Shown here: positions 1 through 12,939 of the stretch, one piece after another
How positions within the stretch are numbered: position 1 is the stretch's first letter
How the letters are laid out: each line of letters opens with the position of its first letter
Assembly: GCA_021397835.1 (NCBI GenBank)
Contig: JAJFZO010000579.1
Coordinates: 3,053,001-3,117,000, forward strand
Origin: Moringa oleifera
Lineage: Eukaryota; Streptophyta; Magnoliopsida; Brassicales; Moringaceae
Direction of reading: 5' to 3'
Length of the DNA stretch: 64,000 nt
Position numbers and translations under genes: made by a program
The notes under the pieces: model-generated
Databases searched by the model: none
What the model saw: the letters and a program-made list of their open reading frames with translations, nothing else
What the model was told of the DNA's origin: nothing

Positions 1-1419
1 AAGCTAACTGAATAAGTTGTTATATTCATTTAAGAAATCCTTATTTAAAAGTTCATTTATTAACCTGAAATTCAGCTACAGATCATCTGATCTACTCATA
101 TTTGTTTCTCTAGTTGTAAATCAGTTATAATATAAAACTCCTTGAAATGAAATACATTTTAACAACACATTAAAAAAATCTTTACAATTAAAATTAGCAT
201 TATATAATTTCTGGTAACCATCCAAATTTTATAAATAATGATCTTAAAAATATGCATACATGTAAGAATGCATACCACCGGAACTCTAAAAGTAGAGGGT
301 CTTATAATATTTAAGAATGTACATATTTGTGAAGCACATGGTAGATCATGATATGTTTTATTTTATAAAATTTTTGATAGTATATCTCCATAGTTCTCAA
401 ATCACATGAGTTATATAGATATAAGTCGGTATTTTTTTCCTCAACAAAACAGACACTAATAGCTATTAGTATGCATCCAAAAAATAAAAGAGATACTATA
501 TGAAATTTTTGTAAAATAAAATAAACAATAATCTATGTATCATGTGTTACATATAAATGGTAAATTTTTATTTCAATTTAAATAATTCAAAAATTAGTAG
601 CAAGTAATTTATTTTAATGCACGTATAAAACACGTAAATTATCTCATAAATTATAATGAATATTTACTAATAATTCTCAAATGGTATCTAAGGGATCAAT
701 GTCATAAAACTAAATTTACAAAAAATATTATGAATTAACATTTATTAAAGTGTATTCACAAAAAAAATTATTAATGTGTAATAAATTTTATGTACATGAT
801 TTAACTATAAAAAGATAATAATAATAACAATTATGAATTAATATCTAATAAAACATCGGCAATTACTAATTTTTTGGATAAATAATATTTAAAGTCTCAA
901 AAATTACTCTCTGTTAATTTTTATCCTAAACTTTAAAAAATTTGCAAACCCATTGTGATTGCTAGAAAATAGTCAAATTAGACTTCGAATCAAAGTATTG
1001 TAAAAAAAAGAAAGAGCATATTTTATTATTAAAATATCTAAAAATAACTTAAATAAATTTTACATCTCATTTCGAGTCCATCTCTTAATTTTGATAATTT
1101 TTAACTCAAACTATTTATTATGATTTTTTTAAAAAAATTACAGTAAATTTTTTAAAAATAACATTTTTTAGTACTCAAAAGACTTTGACTTTGAAATTTT
1201 TTGTGATTGTAGTTTAAATATTTCTTTATATCCGCAAAAAATCTCAAGCAAAAATTTAAATGTCTCTAATTTTTAAAATTTTTGACAGACCTCAATTTGA
1301 TTATTTCTCATTAATTAAGTTATGTTTGGATACATTTTGAAATTTTGAGTAAAAATTCAATGAGAAAGTATTTTGCAAGATTTTAAATGATTTTTACCCT
1401 ACTCTTATATATACTAATT

Positions 1420-1690
1420 AATTATAACAAATATAATAATAATTATAAATTAATATCTATAAAAACATGAGCAATTACTTATTTATTATGAGTTAACATA
1501 TAATAATTACTATTTTGAATTAACACATAATAATAATCATTATGAATTAACATCTAATAATTATTATGAATTGAAATTGACAATAGTTATTATACATATC
1601 ATTTAATAATAACTATTATAAATTAATATCTAACAGTAATTATTATATATGCTATCTAATAATAATTATTATCAATTAACATCTAATTGA
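1420..1690. repeat. short AT-rich repeat cluster
   Basis: Variants of a unit reading roughly ATTATGAATTAACATCTAAT recur about six times, with irregular spacing. A related piece lies at about 815-870. The unit is too AT-rich to name a family. Confidence 0.4.
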
Positions 1691-2639
1691 CTTATATAAA
1701 TTAAGAGTAAAAATCTATTTTAGTATTTTTTTAACTACAGTTTTTGAAAATGTCCCATCATCACTAATTTATATGTTTTTAGCCTAAACACACAAAGCAA
1801 TACCAAATAATATTTAAACAAATCGTTAAATTTTCTTTGTATCTTAAGTATACCCTTAGTTGTGTAATACCCATAAAAATGGGTATTAATCAGATATGAC
1901 TTTTTAACCAAAGGGTTATAATATTGGTTTTCATTAAAATTTTCAAAAAAATTTAGAACTCCTCCCAAAATCTCCATTACTTGTCGCAAGGAGTTTATTC
2001 TTTTTTTCTCTTCTCTTCATTCTCCATTCTCCTATCTCCCTAATTCTCCATTTTTTTTTTATTGCAGAAGCTAACTAACAGTGAAAGTCATTTTTTTACA
2101 TCATAGCCATAGTGGAGATCAAACCATCAAACCATTTTCGAAACCCATTTTCAACCTAAACCCATTTTCGCTCGAAGCTTATTGCTTTTCCTCTTCTCCC
2201 CATTCCTTTGTCTTCCTCATGTTGTCACCTTCACCTTGCTAGCCTCACCTTGCCTTGCTACTCTCATTTTATCGTCGACCATCTGGAAAAGTTATTCATC
2301 ACGTTGAATGAGTTTATGCAAAAAAAATCACTGTGAAAAGTCTATCAAAAACCTATACCAAGCATCCTATTATTAAAACCTGTATTTCTCATTGTCACTG
2401 TGAAGGTATGGTGAAAGTATAGTACAAATATTTTAGTTTTTTACATTATATGCATCCAATTAAGAATGAATTTAAAAAATATGTTAGATTTCTTAATTTT
2501 TAGCCATTCATAGTGATATTCGATTGTAAAATTTAGTTAAAATTTATTTGGTGGGTTTGGGTTGTATTCAAAGTGTGAGGTTATTGGGGCTGTGTTGAAA
2601 TGATAAGATTATGTGTGAACTATATGCATAATAAAATTG

Positions 2640-3810
2640 TTAAGTAATTTTGTGTCATAGTAATTCTTAAAAGTTTGATGGTGAGTCGAAATAGTTTGAT
2701 AGTGATTTATAACTTTAATTAGTAATTTATATTTTTTTATTTTAAAAAATTTACAATATAAAAAGAGAATTTATGATGCAATAACTTAATTTATGAATGA
2801 ATAAATAGCAATTAAATAGTAAAATAATGATCTATTGGGATGTGTTTGATAAGGAGAATAAGAATATTAAGGAATATAATTAAAAAAATAAAGAGATGTT
2901 CATATTTGTTATTCTGTAACTATTTTGATTTGTTTTCTTATCTTGATTTATAATTATTTTGTATTGATTTATTTTTTTATTTTATAGTGAATTGTTTCTT
3001 TATTTTGTACAGATTTGTTTTCTTATATTTGTGTTGATTTAAGTTAAATTTTATTTAGAAACCGATTGTATTATAATTTTTTTTCTTTTAGTGGATTGAT
3101 TTTACTTTAAATATAAATTATTAATTTTTTAATATTTCATATGTATTTGACCATAGTAATATGTGTACTTTCTTTGGTCATATTAAGCAAAGGATAGTCT
3201 TGATAAATATTAATTTTTATTTTATTATGTTTTACTATTATTCTATTAAATGTCATATCTTGATAGGATGAGAAGAATATTAAGGAATTCAGTTAAGAAA
3301 ATCAAGAGATATTCATATTTGTTATTTTATAATTATTTTAATTTATTTTTTAATTTTGATTTGTTTCCTTATTTTGTATTAATTTGTTTCTTTATTCTGT
3401 ATAGATTTATTTTTTTATTTTGTTTTTATTTGTTTACTTATTTTTTTGATTTATTTTTTATTTTTTATTAATTTATTTTCTTATTTTTATTAATTTGTTT
3501 CTTTCTTTATGTAAATTTGTTTTCTTAATTTGTGTTAATTTGAGCTAAATTTTGTTTACAAAGCTTATTGTGTTGCAATTTGCTCTCATAATAGATTGAT
3601 TTTACTTTTGATGTAAATTATTATATTTATTTTACTTTAATATTTTTTATCTATTTGATCATAAAGATATGTGCACTATTTAGTAATTTGTATAGCTTAA
3701 ATATGATGAATTGTATGCATAGTAAGATGATTAAGGAGTTACATGCAATAGTGATTTTTGAAAGTTTGATAGTTAGTCGAAGGGTTTGATAGTGATTTAT
3801 AACCATGATT
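2640..3810 (+). repeat. imperfect direct duplication
   Basis: The block at about 2840-3010 (AGAATATTAAGGAAT followed by a TTCATATTTGTTATT stretch and T-rich runs) recurs at about 3262-3430. The motif AGTTTGAT...AGTCGAA...GTTTGATAGTGATTTATAA at 2670-2712 recurs at 3760-3803. The two pairs suggest a nested or duplicated element with no visible coding capacity. Confidence 0.5.
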
Positions 3811-4559
3811 GATGATTTATGCATAAGAATATTATTAGGATGGTTAAAGAAATTGACAAAGGAATAAACATTGTTATGATGTTAAAGAAATTAACTTGTG
3901 TGCAATGTGTATGTTAATGATGGATTTTTATGTTTAATGTTGACTTATACAAAATGGTTATCTATTAATGTGTGATAGCAATGCGATTGACATCACTTGA
4001 AATTATAACAAGTTGAATTTTGTTTTTAAAGGGACCTTTTTAAGTATAATCATTTGTTATCTAATGTATATTATATTTGTTTGAACTGCATTAATTGTTT
4101 ATTGAGTTATACTTGAGTTGCTGTTGTTGACAAAAGTGATGGTACATTTTGAATTTGAAATGAGAGTTTACCAAATTAAAAGTTTGACAATGTATTTATT
4201 TCATGTGTAATACTTTCGTGTTTATTTTATTTGATTTCATTTCTGTATAAAACTTTTTAAACCAAGTTAAACAAACACAGTGACTCATTTAGGTATTCAT
4301 ATGCATTTACTGAAATGACAAATTTTTTTTTCTTACTTTAGATGAAAATTAATTATTGACTTGTTTAATTTACTTTGACATGAGAAATAACATTTTAGAT
4401 GCGATCAAAATTATTATCATGAATGAAATTAATTAATCCTTATACTATGAAATTATAATAATATTTTTCATCACTATGTCAGTAGAACAAATAACTATTA
4501 TCTTGTTAAGATTTACATTTGCACATTGCTCGATAATATAGTTGCATAGTGCATAACCT

Positions 4560-6215
4560 AAAATAATTATAGTAGTACACATACGAAATAAACTCAGCCA
4601 CCAAAAAAACCTAGAAAAAGAATAATGGGTTTTCACTTTCTGTACATGAAAAAAAACGTTATTGAAAAATAAACTTTAAACAAACCTAAAAATTATAAGA
4701 TTACTTTTAAAAGTCGTTATTAATATTTTTCACACTATGTTAATAAATTACTTGATATGACAATGTCAAATACAATAAGTTCAAATCAATCAAAATAGGC
4801 AATTATGATATTTGTTAAAAAGATAGTAAGTTGGCCTTAAAAAATACATTATCTTCAGACACACGTCACTATCGTCAATATAATTCACTATCTGTGCAAA
4901 CAAAATAACTATAACTTAAAATAACTAACAAGATATGCAGAGAACTAATATGTATCTGGATATTTTAATTCTAAAAGTTAATGAATATTCATATAACATT
5001 AAATCTTTTAAAAAAATTAAGTTGCTAGTGTGGTTTCAACTCGAAAATGGCCCAAAAGATTCATATGAGCACACAGAGGAAGCAAACCCAACCATAAAAA
5101 ACCTAAAAAATGTATCTTGGGTTTTCACTTTCTGCATATGAACAAAAATATATCAGAAAATAAACTTTAACAAATCTTAAGGTTACTTATAAAAAGTCAC
5201 TATCAATTTTTTTTACATCATGTTAACAAGAATTGTTGATATGATAATGTCACATATAACAAGTTTAAATCTGTTAAAATAAGCAACTTATTTTGCTAAA
5301 AAGATAATAAGTTGGTTCGTAAAAATTCATTATCATCAAAAACATATCACTAGCGTTAACATAATTCATTATCTGTGCAAAAAAAAAAAAAAAACTAAAC
5401 TCAAAATGACAAATCATATATATATATACAGAACTAGCATGTATCCACTTATTTTCATTCTTAGAGCTGTTGCATATTTTTATATAACACTAAATCCTAA
5501 AAAAAAAAAAAAGAGTTCTCTATTTGGGTTTAACATTGACCTGAAATGACCCAAAAGAGTTCACATGAACACACACAAAAAATAAACTCAGCCACAAAGA
5601 AAAAAAAAATCTAAAAAACGTATCCTAAGTTTTTACTTTTTGCACATAAACAAAAACATTATTAGAAAATAAGCTTTAAACAAGCTTAAAAATTATAGAA
5701 CTACTTGTAAAAAGTCACTATCAATATTTTTCATATTATGTTAATAAGATTCCACAATATGATAATGTCAAATATAATAAGTTCAAATCAATCAAAATGG
5801 GCAACTATGAAAATTGCTAAAAAGAAAGTAGGTTGGTCCAAATAAATTCACTATCGTCAAACACACATCACACCGTTACGCATAACTAACTATGTAGGCA
5901 AATAAAATCACTATAACTTAAAATGACTAACCAGATATGCACAAAACTAAAACATATCTGTATATTTCAATTTTAAGAGTTACTATATGATCATATAATA
6001 CTAATTCCTAAAAAAAAAAAAAAAAACAAGTTCATCATGTGAGGTTAATGTAAATCCAAAAAGGACTAAAGAGGGTTCACTAAAATATACAAAAAAAAAA
6101 AAAGAACCCAACCATTAAAAAACCCAAAAAATATATCATGGGTTTTCGCTTTTGCACATAAACAAAAATATTACCAAAAAATAAACTTTAAACAAACTTA
6201 AAAATTATAAAGTTA
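4560..6215. repeat. tandem repeat with a period of about 0.5 kb
   Basis: The landmark GGGTTTTCACTTTCTG is found, with variation, at about 4626, 5118, 5629 and 6141, giving spacings of about 492, 511 and 512 bases. Each copy carries the same order of landmarks: an AAATAAACTTTAAACAA tract, a CACTATCAAT tract, a TATGATAATGTCA tract, and AATTCACTATC before the next unit. About three and a half copies are visible and they have diverged. There is no coding potential. It may be a small satellite or the tandem array of a larger transposon. Confidence 0.75.
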
Positions 6216-7900
6216 GGTCTTTATCTTTGTTGCCTCTTGACCTTTGCAAAAAATTAAAAAAGAAACCTATGAACCCATCAATCAAAGAAAAATGGTGAAT
6301 CAAAACTGATGAATCATGTACTATATGTTTGAAAAGTTTTTTTAAGGAACCAGTTTAGCCTTATTACCTTTTTTTTCTTTTTTTTACTAGGTTGATCGTG
6401 TTCCTCGTCGAACACCATCACTCAAAGCATGAAAGTCATTGAAAATATCTCTAGTTAACATGCAAACCACCCTTAAGAATGTTAAAATCCAATCAATTTG
6501 TAAAAAAATAAAATACTTAAGGTGGTAAAATAAGATTATTCTGCCTTAGACTTATTGGGGAAGCAATTTGTAATGGAGAAAATAGATTTTCAAGGGTTGC
6601 GAGCAAAAGAAGAGAGAGGTAAGTGATGATTGCTCATTGAGTGATAGCACAATACAATGTGTGTATTGTGTTATCAGATCAAAAAGGTGGTTTTATCCTC
6701 ACATGTGAGTAAGGGCATGATTGTTTTCATAGCCAAAAAAGGGAGGGTGACATAGTCTTCACAGTAAAAAAAAAAGGTTAAAAATATATAATTTAATAAT
6801 GTTAGGTCAATTTTATGGTGAGAGAATTTTTTTAGGCTATTTTTATTAATTAGCTCATAAATTAACATATTATAATGATTTTTATGAAGTACCAGTGGGT
6901 GAACAACAATAAGATAGTAGAAGGGCAAAGGCTTAAGTGTGAGGCTGTGTGTTGAGATTAGGTTGCTGGTTAGCTTTGGTATTGCATGTGGTTGGCCGTA
7001 AATGCTAAGAGAAGGAGGTACAAGCGGGGGTTAGGCCAAATAAGGCAAGTGCGAGTGGGGGCTGAGTAAGGTAGTTGGGTATAACGATTAGATGCAAAGG
7101 TTGGTTGAGGTAATCAATGGCAGAGAGCAAGGGTTGTGGGCGACTGTATGCATAGAGAGTGTAGTGGTAGGAGAAAAAGGAAAAGGAGATAGAGATGAGA
7201 TGATAAAGAGAAAGAAAGAGGGGCTTAATTTTTAAGGTTGTTAATGACGGGTGCATGAGTCCATCGTTAAGTTCTAGTTAAAAAAAATTGTTGAAAATAT
7301 ATGAAATTCATCATTTATTTCCATCATTAATCCATCGATAAATCGTGTCTAAGTTAAAAAAAAAATTAATTTTATCATAAATTTATAGTTAATTGATCAT
7401 TATTTTGATATTCTCTTGTAATATATTATCATTATCATGATCACTATTATTTTTATTATTCGTAATGCCCCTTCAATTGTCAAATATTTTTATGATGATA
7501 AATTAAATATTTTATTACATTTATAAAAAATTGTAAGTAAAAATTTATTATAAAATATCTCTAATTTGAATATTTTTAATGTTTGAATTTTTCAATAAAG
7601 TTTAATTTAGACAAAATAAAAATTTTAAAGTTTATTTGGATATGTTTTGAAAGTAAAGGTTTGATTGAAGAGAGAGGGTAAAACTCAAGATTTTAAATAA
7701 TATTTACTCTTAAAATTAATTTTTTAAAAAATATTTATCTTTTAAAAAATTTCTTGGACCATTAAGCCTAAATCACTATTTGTTACCCAAAATGGTCCAG
7801 AGAATTCAGGACCAATGCTAAATCATTTTTCTATAACAGGGCATTTGGCCCAAAATACGGCCCAGTTTTATAGCCTAATGCAATAAAATAACTCTTTGTC
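6216..7900. other. intergenic DNA, no gene seen
   Basis: Part of this stretch (about 6550-7260) is purine-rich and less AT-rich. Its longest frames on the minus strand are low in complexity and resemble no family I know. At about 7240-7350 there are phrases such as TTAATGACGG and CCATCATTAATCCATCGAT, which resemble subterminal repeats of plant CACTA-type elements. That identification is weak. Confidence 0.4.
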
Positions 7901-8723
7901 GACATGGATGCCCATACCGTATAACAAAAGGCCGAAAAAATGGAAAAGAAAAAGGGCACCCGGCGTAAGTTAGCATCTACCCTCTTTTATCCCCAAGCAA
8001 ATGCCTCTTTTACCATCTCCACATTCTCATTTTGCTCCTCTGTTGGAATTCTCTTTAGAATGGCGTTTTTTGTTCTCTTTCATTTATTTTTTTGAGGTTG
8101 GACATTGAGGAGCTTCAATTAGGGGGTTCGCCTGGAAGAAAGTGATCTACATTGAGGTAAGATTCTTGCTTGTTCATTTGTTTTGAAATTAGGATTTCAT
8201 ATTCAGCTTAAAGACTAGGGCTCCTTTCGAGGATGGTGATTCGAAGTCTCTTGGTTCTTGTTTTCTCGTGATTTGGTGTATGGGGAATGATTGATTTTTG
8301 ACCAGGAGCTAGAAAAGCAGGGTTTTCTTGGGGATCAATGAAGTGTATTTTTCATTTCTTGAATTGATTGTTGGAAGTTAGAGAACACGGTTATTTGGGA
8401 GGTAAAGGATATGTTGTTTTTGAAAGCAGCTTCATGGGTTTTTGTCAATGTGGAATCTAATTCTATGACAAAGACATACCAGTTGGTGACTAAGACTAGT
8501 AATTAGGATTATGTTGGAGACAAACAATCATGGGCATTCCTATTTTTGGATTCTGATTCTATGAGAATGAAGATATTAGTTGTTGCTAGAAGTTAGTGGT
8601 TTTGGGGAATATTGTTTTGTCAGTTTTTGTGTTTTTGATCCTGAGCTGTATTTGGCAATTAGAAATTAGGATTATTGCATAAGAATTTGGGGGTTTCCCT
8701 GTTGTTGGACTTGAACTGCTTAA
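7900..8723 (+). promoter_or_regulatory. promoter, leader and probable 5'-UTR intron of the trihelix gene
   Basis: Base composition rises in GC just before the trihelix frame, as is usual at a plant promoter and leader. GAGGTAAGATTC at about 8154 is a good 5' splice site, and the T-rich stretch that follows up to about 8700 looks like an intron. The acceptor cannot be fixed by eye. The start codon at 8724 is the first ATG of the long frame. Exact transcription start and splice sites are inference. Confidence 0.45.
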
Positions 8724-9917
8724 ATGGATGATACTGAGGATGATGCTAGGTATCCGCCAAACCCATATGGCATGAATCATCAGCACGAGTATGGTTCATC
8801 AAATCGCCAGAAGCTCCCTGTGCGGAGTACTTCATATTCTAGGCCAGTTAGTAATCAATATGTAGATGATGATGAGGATGATGATGATGAGGAAGAGGAT
8901 GAAGAAGAATTGGGACAGGAAGAAGAAAACAATAATCAAAACAATGGTATTCGGTATGTGGGCAAAGATGTGGATATTGATGATGATGACGACGACGATG
9001 ATGATGACGATGACGATGAGGATGAAGATGGTGGGAAGCAAAAAATTTATAGTAGGAGGATGGATGATGTTGATATAGAAAGGCACCCCAAGAAGCGGAA
9101 GTTGAAGAGTTTGGTTTCAAGTTATGAATTTGCCCCTCGAGTACCAGCACCAACAGTTGCAGCTACACCTGTGCCAAGACCATCATTTGGTGGACGGAAT
9201 TCACTGACAGATTGGACTGAGCGTGAGACATTTGTTCTCTTAGATGCTTGGGGTGATCGTTTTTTGCAACGTGGTAAAAAGAGTCTTCGTTCTGAGGAAT
9301 GGCAAGAAGTTGCAGAGAAGGTTTCAGAAGTTTCAAAGATTGATAGGACTGACACTCAGTGTAGGAATCGTCTAGATACATTGAAGAAAAAGTATAAGAA
9401 GGAGAAGATTAATTTGGCAGAGACAGGTGGCACTAGCAAATGGGTTTATTTCAAGAAAATGGATATGTTAATGTCATCTCCACCACAGCAAGGTGGTCTC
9501 TCTTGTGGCTTGGACTCAGGAGAATATGTTTTCATGAACCCGAGAGTTTATCTGAATCGTGCTAATGGATTGGATGAGATGAGGGACAGTCCAGGGAATT
9601 CAGAATCTACTGGTGGTGAGGAGGATGAGTCAGATGGGTTGCCCCCCAAGAAGAGAAAGTATGGAAGGGAATCGGATAGGGGATCATCATTTAGACTTCT
9701 CGCAGATTCTATTCAGAAATTTAGTGAGATATATGAGAAGATTGAGAACAGTAAAAGGCAGCAGATGCTGGAACTGGAGAAAATGAGGATGGATTTCCAG
9801 AGGGAGTTGGAACTGCAGAAGAGGCAGATTATGGAGAGAGCACAGGCTGAGATAGCAAGAATACGGCAGGGTGATGATGAGGAGAATGATATCTCTGCCG
9901 AGAATGTCAGTGGGTAA
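8724..9917 (+). CDS. trihelix transcription factor (SIP1/ASIL-type, Myb/SANT-like DNA-binding domain)
   Basis: This is a 397-residue protein in one exon. Residues 48-103 are strongly acidic, including an uninterrupted Asp run at about 86-98. A basic patch follows (PKKRKLK, about 122-128). The trihelix domain spans about 161-250, with the conserved tryptophans of WTERE, DAWGDRF and EEWQEVAEKV, then TQCRNRLDTLKKKYKKEK and SKWVYFKKMDMLM. A second nuclear-localisation-like patch, PPKKRK, lies at 307-312. The C-terminal helix (about 323-381), rich in Glu, Arg and Gln, is the usual coiled coil of the SIP1 clade and probably dimerises. The protein should bind GT-type promoter elements in the nucleus, and ASIL relatives repress embryo genes in leaves. 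Family assignment is firm; orthology and target genes are not. The frame is complete, with a TAA stop at 9915-9917. Confidence 0.93.
   Translation: MDDTEDDARYPPNPYGMNHQHEYGSSNRQKLPVRSTSYSRPVSNQYVDDDEDDDDEEEDEEELGQEEENNNQNNGIRYVGKDVDIDDDDDDDDDDDDDEDEDGGKQKIYSRRMDDVDIERHPKKRKLKSLVSSYEFAPRVPAPTVAATPVPRPSFGGRNSLTDWTERETFVLLDAWGDRFLQRGKKSLRSEEWQEVAEKVSEVSKIDRTDTQCRNRLDTLKKKYKKEKINLAETGGTSKWVYFKKMDMLMSSPPQQGGLSCGLDSGEYVFMNPRVYLNRANGLDEMRDSPGNSESTGGEEDESDGLPPKKRKYGRESDRGSSFRLLADSIQKFSEIYEKIENSKRQQMLELEKMRMDFQRELELQKRQIMERAQAEIARIRQGDDEENDISAENVSG
8864..9035 (+). repeat. GAT/GAC trinucleotide repeat inside the trihelix gene
   Basis: Two runs of GAT, GAC and GAG codons (about 8864-8910 and 8974-9030) encode the acidic stretches of the trihelix protein. 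The synonymous GAC and GAG interruptions suggest an older expanded microsatellite. Copy number could vary between alleles without breaking the frame. Confidence 0.8.
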
Positions 9918-11440
9918 TGAATCTATACCTTGCCATGTATTTTGCTGATTTAATTTAGCATGTTATCTGCTAGCTGTTGTTGTATAATATTGGTCCCTTC
10001 TACTTTTTTTTTTTTTTTTTGAATTTGCGAGGTGATAATAAAAGCTGGAAATATTTTGTCTGCTATAGTAGAAGAAATAACAAGAGAGGATCATTATTAT
10101 ATAATCAATGTTACTATTTTTTTCCATCATGTTTGTGGTGGCATGTATCCATTAAGTTCTTTTTGTTTTTTTTTTTTTTTTCTCCTTCATCAATTCATTT
10201 TCTTTATGAGTTGCCATCACCAGCAATGAGGCTGGAAGATAGGAAGTTTTTGGTAAGCAGTTATGGATGATGCTTTACAGGCATCTGGCTTGTCCGTATT
10301 ATGTAGATTGATTCTGTCTGTATTACTTCCATCATTATTATTTATTCAATTTCCCCAGTCTCCTTGTATGTTCATGCAACCAATATATATTTTCCCTTTG
10401 GGTTTTTGATGGTACCATTCAATTTGCCTCATTTTCACGATAAAGCAATTGTTGGGAGCTCTTATCTAGTTTCGTAAATTGGTTCCTAAGTTTATTTTGT
10501 CTTCTGTGAGAAAAGATATTGCGCTTTCTTTATTTTTTCCCCTTAAATATTGTGCTTCTGTATTGTTGCATGCATATTGAAGTTGACCCTTAACATGTTT
10601 AAGTTCATTTTGGACATTATTACCTCTTCATGCTAGTAAACCTTAAATATTTTCATATGTAGGCATTTGTCATATAATTGGTTCATTTATATGATATATT
10701 CAAATAAAAGATATTTGGAAGTAGGATAAGGCTTTATCCTGAAAGGAGCCCTTCCAGAAGTTCTTAGAGGCAAGGGATAATTAAGGCCTACAGGAGTGGT
10801 TGTCTTGATGGTTATTGACCAGCAAAAGGCTTATCTCAGCAGCTTGTAAATTGCCTTTGGAGCAAAGGTGCTTTTGTTAAGATATTGAGTCTGCTTTAAT
10901 GTTCCAGTAGTGCTCTTATTGGGAAAAAAGTGTCATTTAGTTTCCCCTGTTTTTCTGAACATTTTATAATGTATGAAATTACCCAAATAGGATGAGATAA
11001 GATGCCTTAATAGCAAGGGAAGTATTCCTGATCAAATTATGGAATATCAAAATGGGAATGGCTAATTTTAGAGTTTAATAAAAGATTCAGCAACGATAAT
11101 TAGCCATCTTATGAAGATTGACCTAATACTAATATCAGTTGCATGGCCTTCCATGAAATGCAAAGAAGAAGGTATAAAAAACATGGTGGCCTGCAGGATA
11201 GATAGGCTATTCTCTTTTTTTTTTTTTTTTTCCTGACAGTACTAAATTTTGTAGAAGTTTAAACCAAAAGAGAAAAGTTTACAGTGGGCTATTAAGAGGC
11301 TCCATGTGTGCAAAATGAATCTCTGGTCCTATTGTCTAACAAAATCTGTAAACAGTAGGTAGTACAGCTGTGGAGGTGAATCAGCCAAAAGCTTGAGCCT
11401 AGATGTTCTATCTGTATGTGAAAGAGACCCAGCAATCCTA
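9918..11440 (+). other. 3' flank of the trihelix gene, no other gene seen
   Basis: This stretch begins with the 3' UTR of the trihelix gene. Long T runs lie at about 10001-10020, 10160-10180 and 11214-11232. No supportable frame or RNA gene was found. The poly(A) site cannot be placed by eye. Confidence 0.5.
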
Positions 11441-11514
11441 GAAGTCAGATGATGGTGCAGGGCAATCCCACTGAAGCTGGTGTTGCTGGTGTCAGAAGGC
11501 CCTGCCTATTGCAA

Positions 11515-11645
11515 CATGGGAGCTTAGTGGAGAGTGTGTTATATCTTTGTTTCCCCAGCAGCCTTGCATCTCTTACTTTGATGGTCCATAGTCAGCTATT
11601 AAACTGCTGGAGATGTCAACGAAATGTCCAGAATAAATTTGTTTG
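11515..11645 (+). repeat. outlying copy of a spacer block also found at 26.66-26.79 kb
   Basis: The phrases AGCTTAGTGGAG, CAGCCTTGCATCTCTTACTT, GGCTATTAAACTGCTGGAGA (here with one change) and AATGTCCAG occur here and again, in the same order, at about 26662-26785. This ties the 11.5-12.6 kb region to the snRNA array more than 13 kb away. The two are separated by nested retrotransposons. Confidence 0.75.
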
Positions 11646-11707
11646 GTTGTTATACTTATGGAATCTGACACAGTAGTAGCATCCTGAAGTTTTGTTTTGG
11701 ATGGAAG

Positions 11708-11728
11708 GAGAGAGAGAGAGAGAGAGAT
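11708..11728 (+). repeat. (AG)n microsatellite
   Basis: A run of about ten AG dinucleotides. Confidence 0.85.
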
Positions 11729-12455
11729 AGAGACTTTAGCCAGTATTGAAGATGCTTTATTGGCAGTAATGCAAAGATCTTGTACAGATGAAGCTTGAAT
11801 GGAGGATTTCCGAGCCTTTGTAAGTGGAAAACATGATATCACGGATGGAATAATTGAACAAGAACTTGTAGGGGTGTGCCTCTACTGTGCAGCAAGCTAT
11901 AGTGGTGAACTCTCATCTTCGAAAGGTCAAATCCATAACCATTTGAAATCCTACTTAGTTCATGTAGACCAAACAGCTGGATTACAAACTATTTTATCTA
12001 TATGGCTCTAACATCAAGCACTGTTGCTTTGACAAAAAGCCAGCAGTGTCATGCAAATAAGTTCAAAATAATTATGGATAGAACAAACCAAACAAGTTGC
12101 TGTAGAACCAGTGCGGAAAGGATCTCATTATGGCTTTATGGAATTGCAAGACCAACTCAACTCATATTTTGTTTACAGAATTATTCCATATGAATAATTT
12201 AATTTTTTAGGAGATCCTCACCCCTTGATCTCCAATTCCAGAAAGAAAAGGGAGAAACAGGGTAGTGTTTAGTGCAAAAACCATTCATTTTATCATGCAT
12301 TGCTCTTCCATCTTTAAACGGTAAAAATAGTAATTCAAATCATTTTATGGCTTCATCAGAGCAGTTATCCAGAGGAAACCAATTCAAGGACAAAGGCATC
12401 ACACAACAAGAAAGATGAAAGACCAATAAAAGATAAAAATCTGAAATCTAGAGCT

Positions 12456-12565
12456 GGTAGACTGTGCCAAGCCCAAGCTGTAGTGACACGCATGGGCCAA
12501 GTTTGACGAGCCCAGGAGCAAGATACTGCTATGCTTGATCTTAATCAGAAGAGCGAGAAAGGTAG
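12456..12565 (-). pseudogene. U2 snRNA pseudogene with a large internal deletion
   Basis: On the minus strand the 5' end (CCTTTCTCGCTC, then a decayed AAGATCAAG) is joined directly to the 3' half of U2 (AGCTTG/TTGGCGC-like stem). Stem-loop II and the Sm site are missing, so the copy is about 110 nt instead of 196. A TATA-like TTATAAAA remains upstream at about 12591-12598, but I find no USE. It marks the outermost relic of the snRNA array. Confidence 0.75.
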
Positions 12566-12939
12566 GAGTTTCTTTGTTTTTTGGCTTCTATTTTATAATG
12601 TTTGAAGCCAAAATTGTTAAAGTGGATTATAGTGAGTTTGTTTCATGTAGAAAAGTGGTTCTTAAATGAGAAAATTTTACCTCTTTGATTTTGGAGTATT
12701 CTAACAGTAAGATATTATTAACCAAATACTATCTTGATATTATTTGGATGTAATTCACTTTGAAATGATTTTGATAAAAAAATTAATTTATAAGAATTAA
12801 TAATATTTTGAATAATTATTTTTATTAAAATCGTATTTTTTAATTTTTATTCTACCGTTACTTACCTTTTTTTTAATCCTTGGTCTAATAGTTATAATGA
12901 GGAGGAATTTCTCCACACGTCGAAGAGTCACCATTGTTG

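Larger units (their letters stand above)
1..4559. other. AT-rich intergenic DNA, no gene seen
   Basis: I see no supportable gene in this stretch. Open frames here are short, low in complexity and rich in Phe, Ile, Asn and Lys, as expected by chance in AT-rich DNA. A pyrimidine-rich patch at about 2000-2280 is the only less AT-rich part, and it carries no convincing open frame. Internal repeats are listed separately. Confidence 0.6.

Noticed and set aside
3250..3471. 73-codon Phe- and Tyr-rich frame
   Set aside because: It arises from T-rich repeats and looks membrane-like only because of base composition.
6674..7256. Two minus-strand frames of about 84 codons
   Set aside because: No motif, no related copy, and Leu/Ser/His composition expected from the purine-rich plus strand.
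8832..9153. Minus-strand and shifted frames opposite the trihelix gene
   Set aside because: They are shadows of the GAT repeat, giving Ile- or His-rich low-complexity peptides.
11449..12193. Several short plus-strand frames
   Set aside because: They lie in snRNA-array spacer shared with 26.7 kb and are not conserved there.
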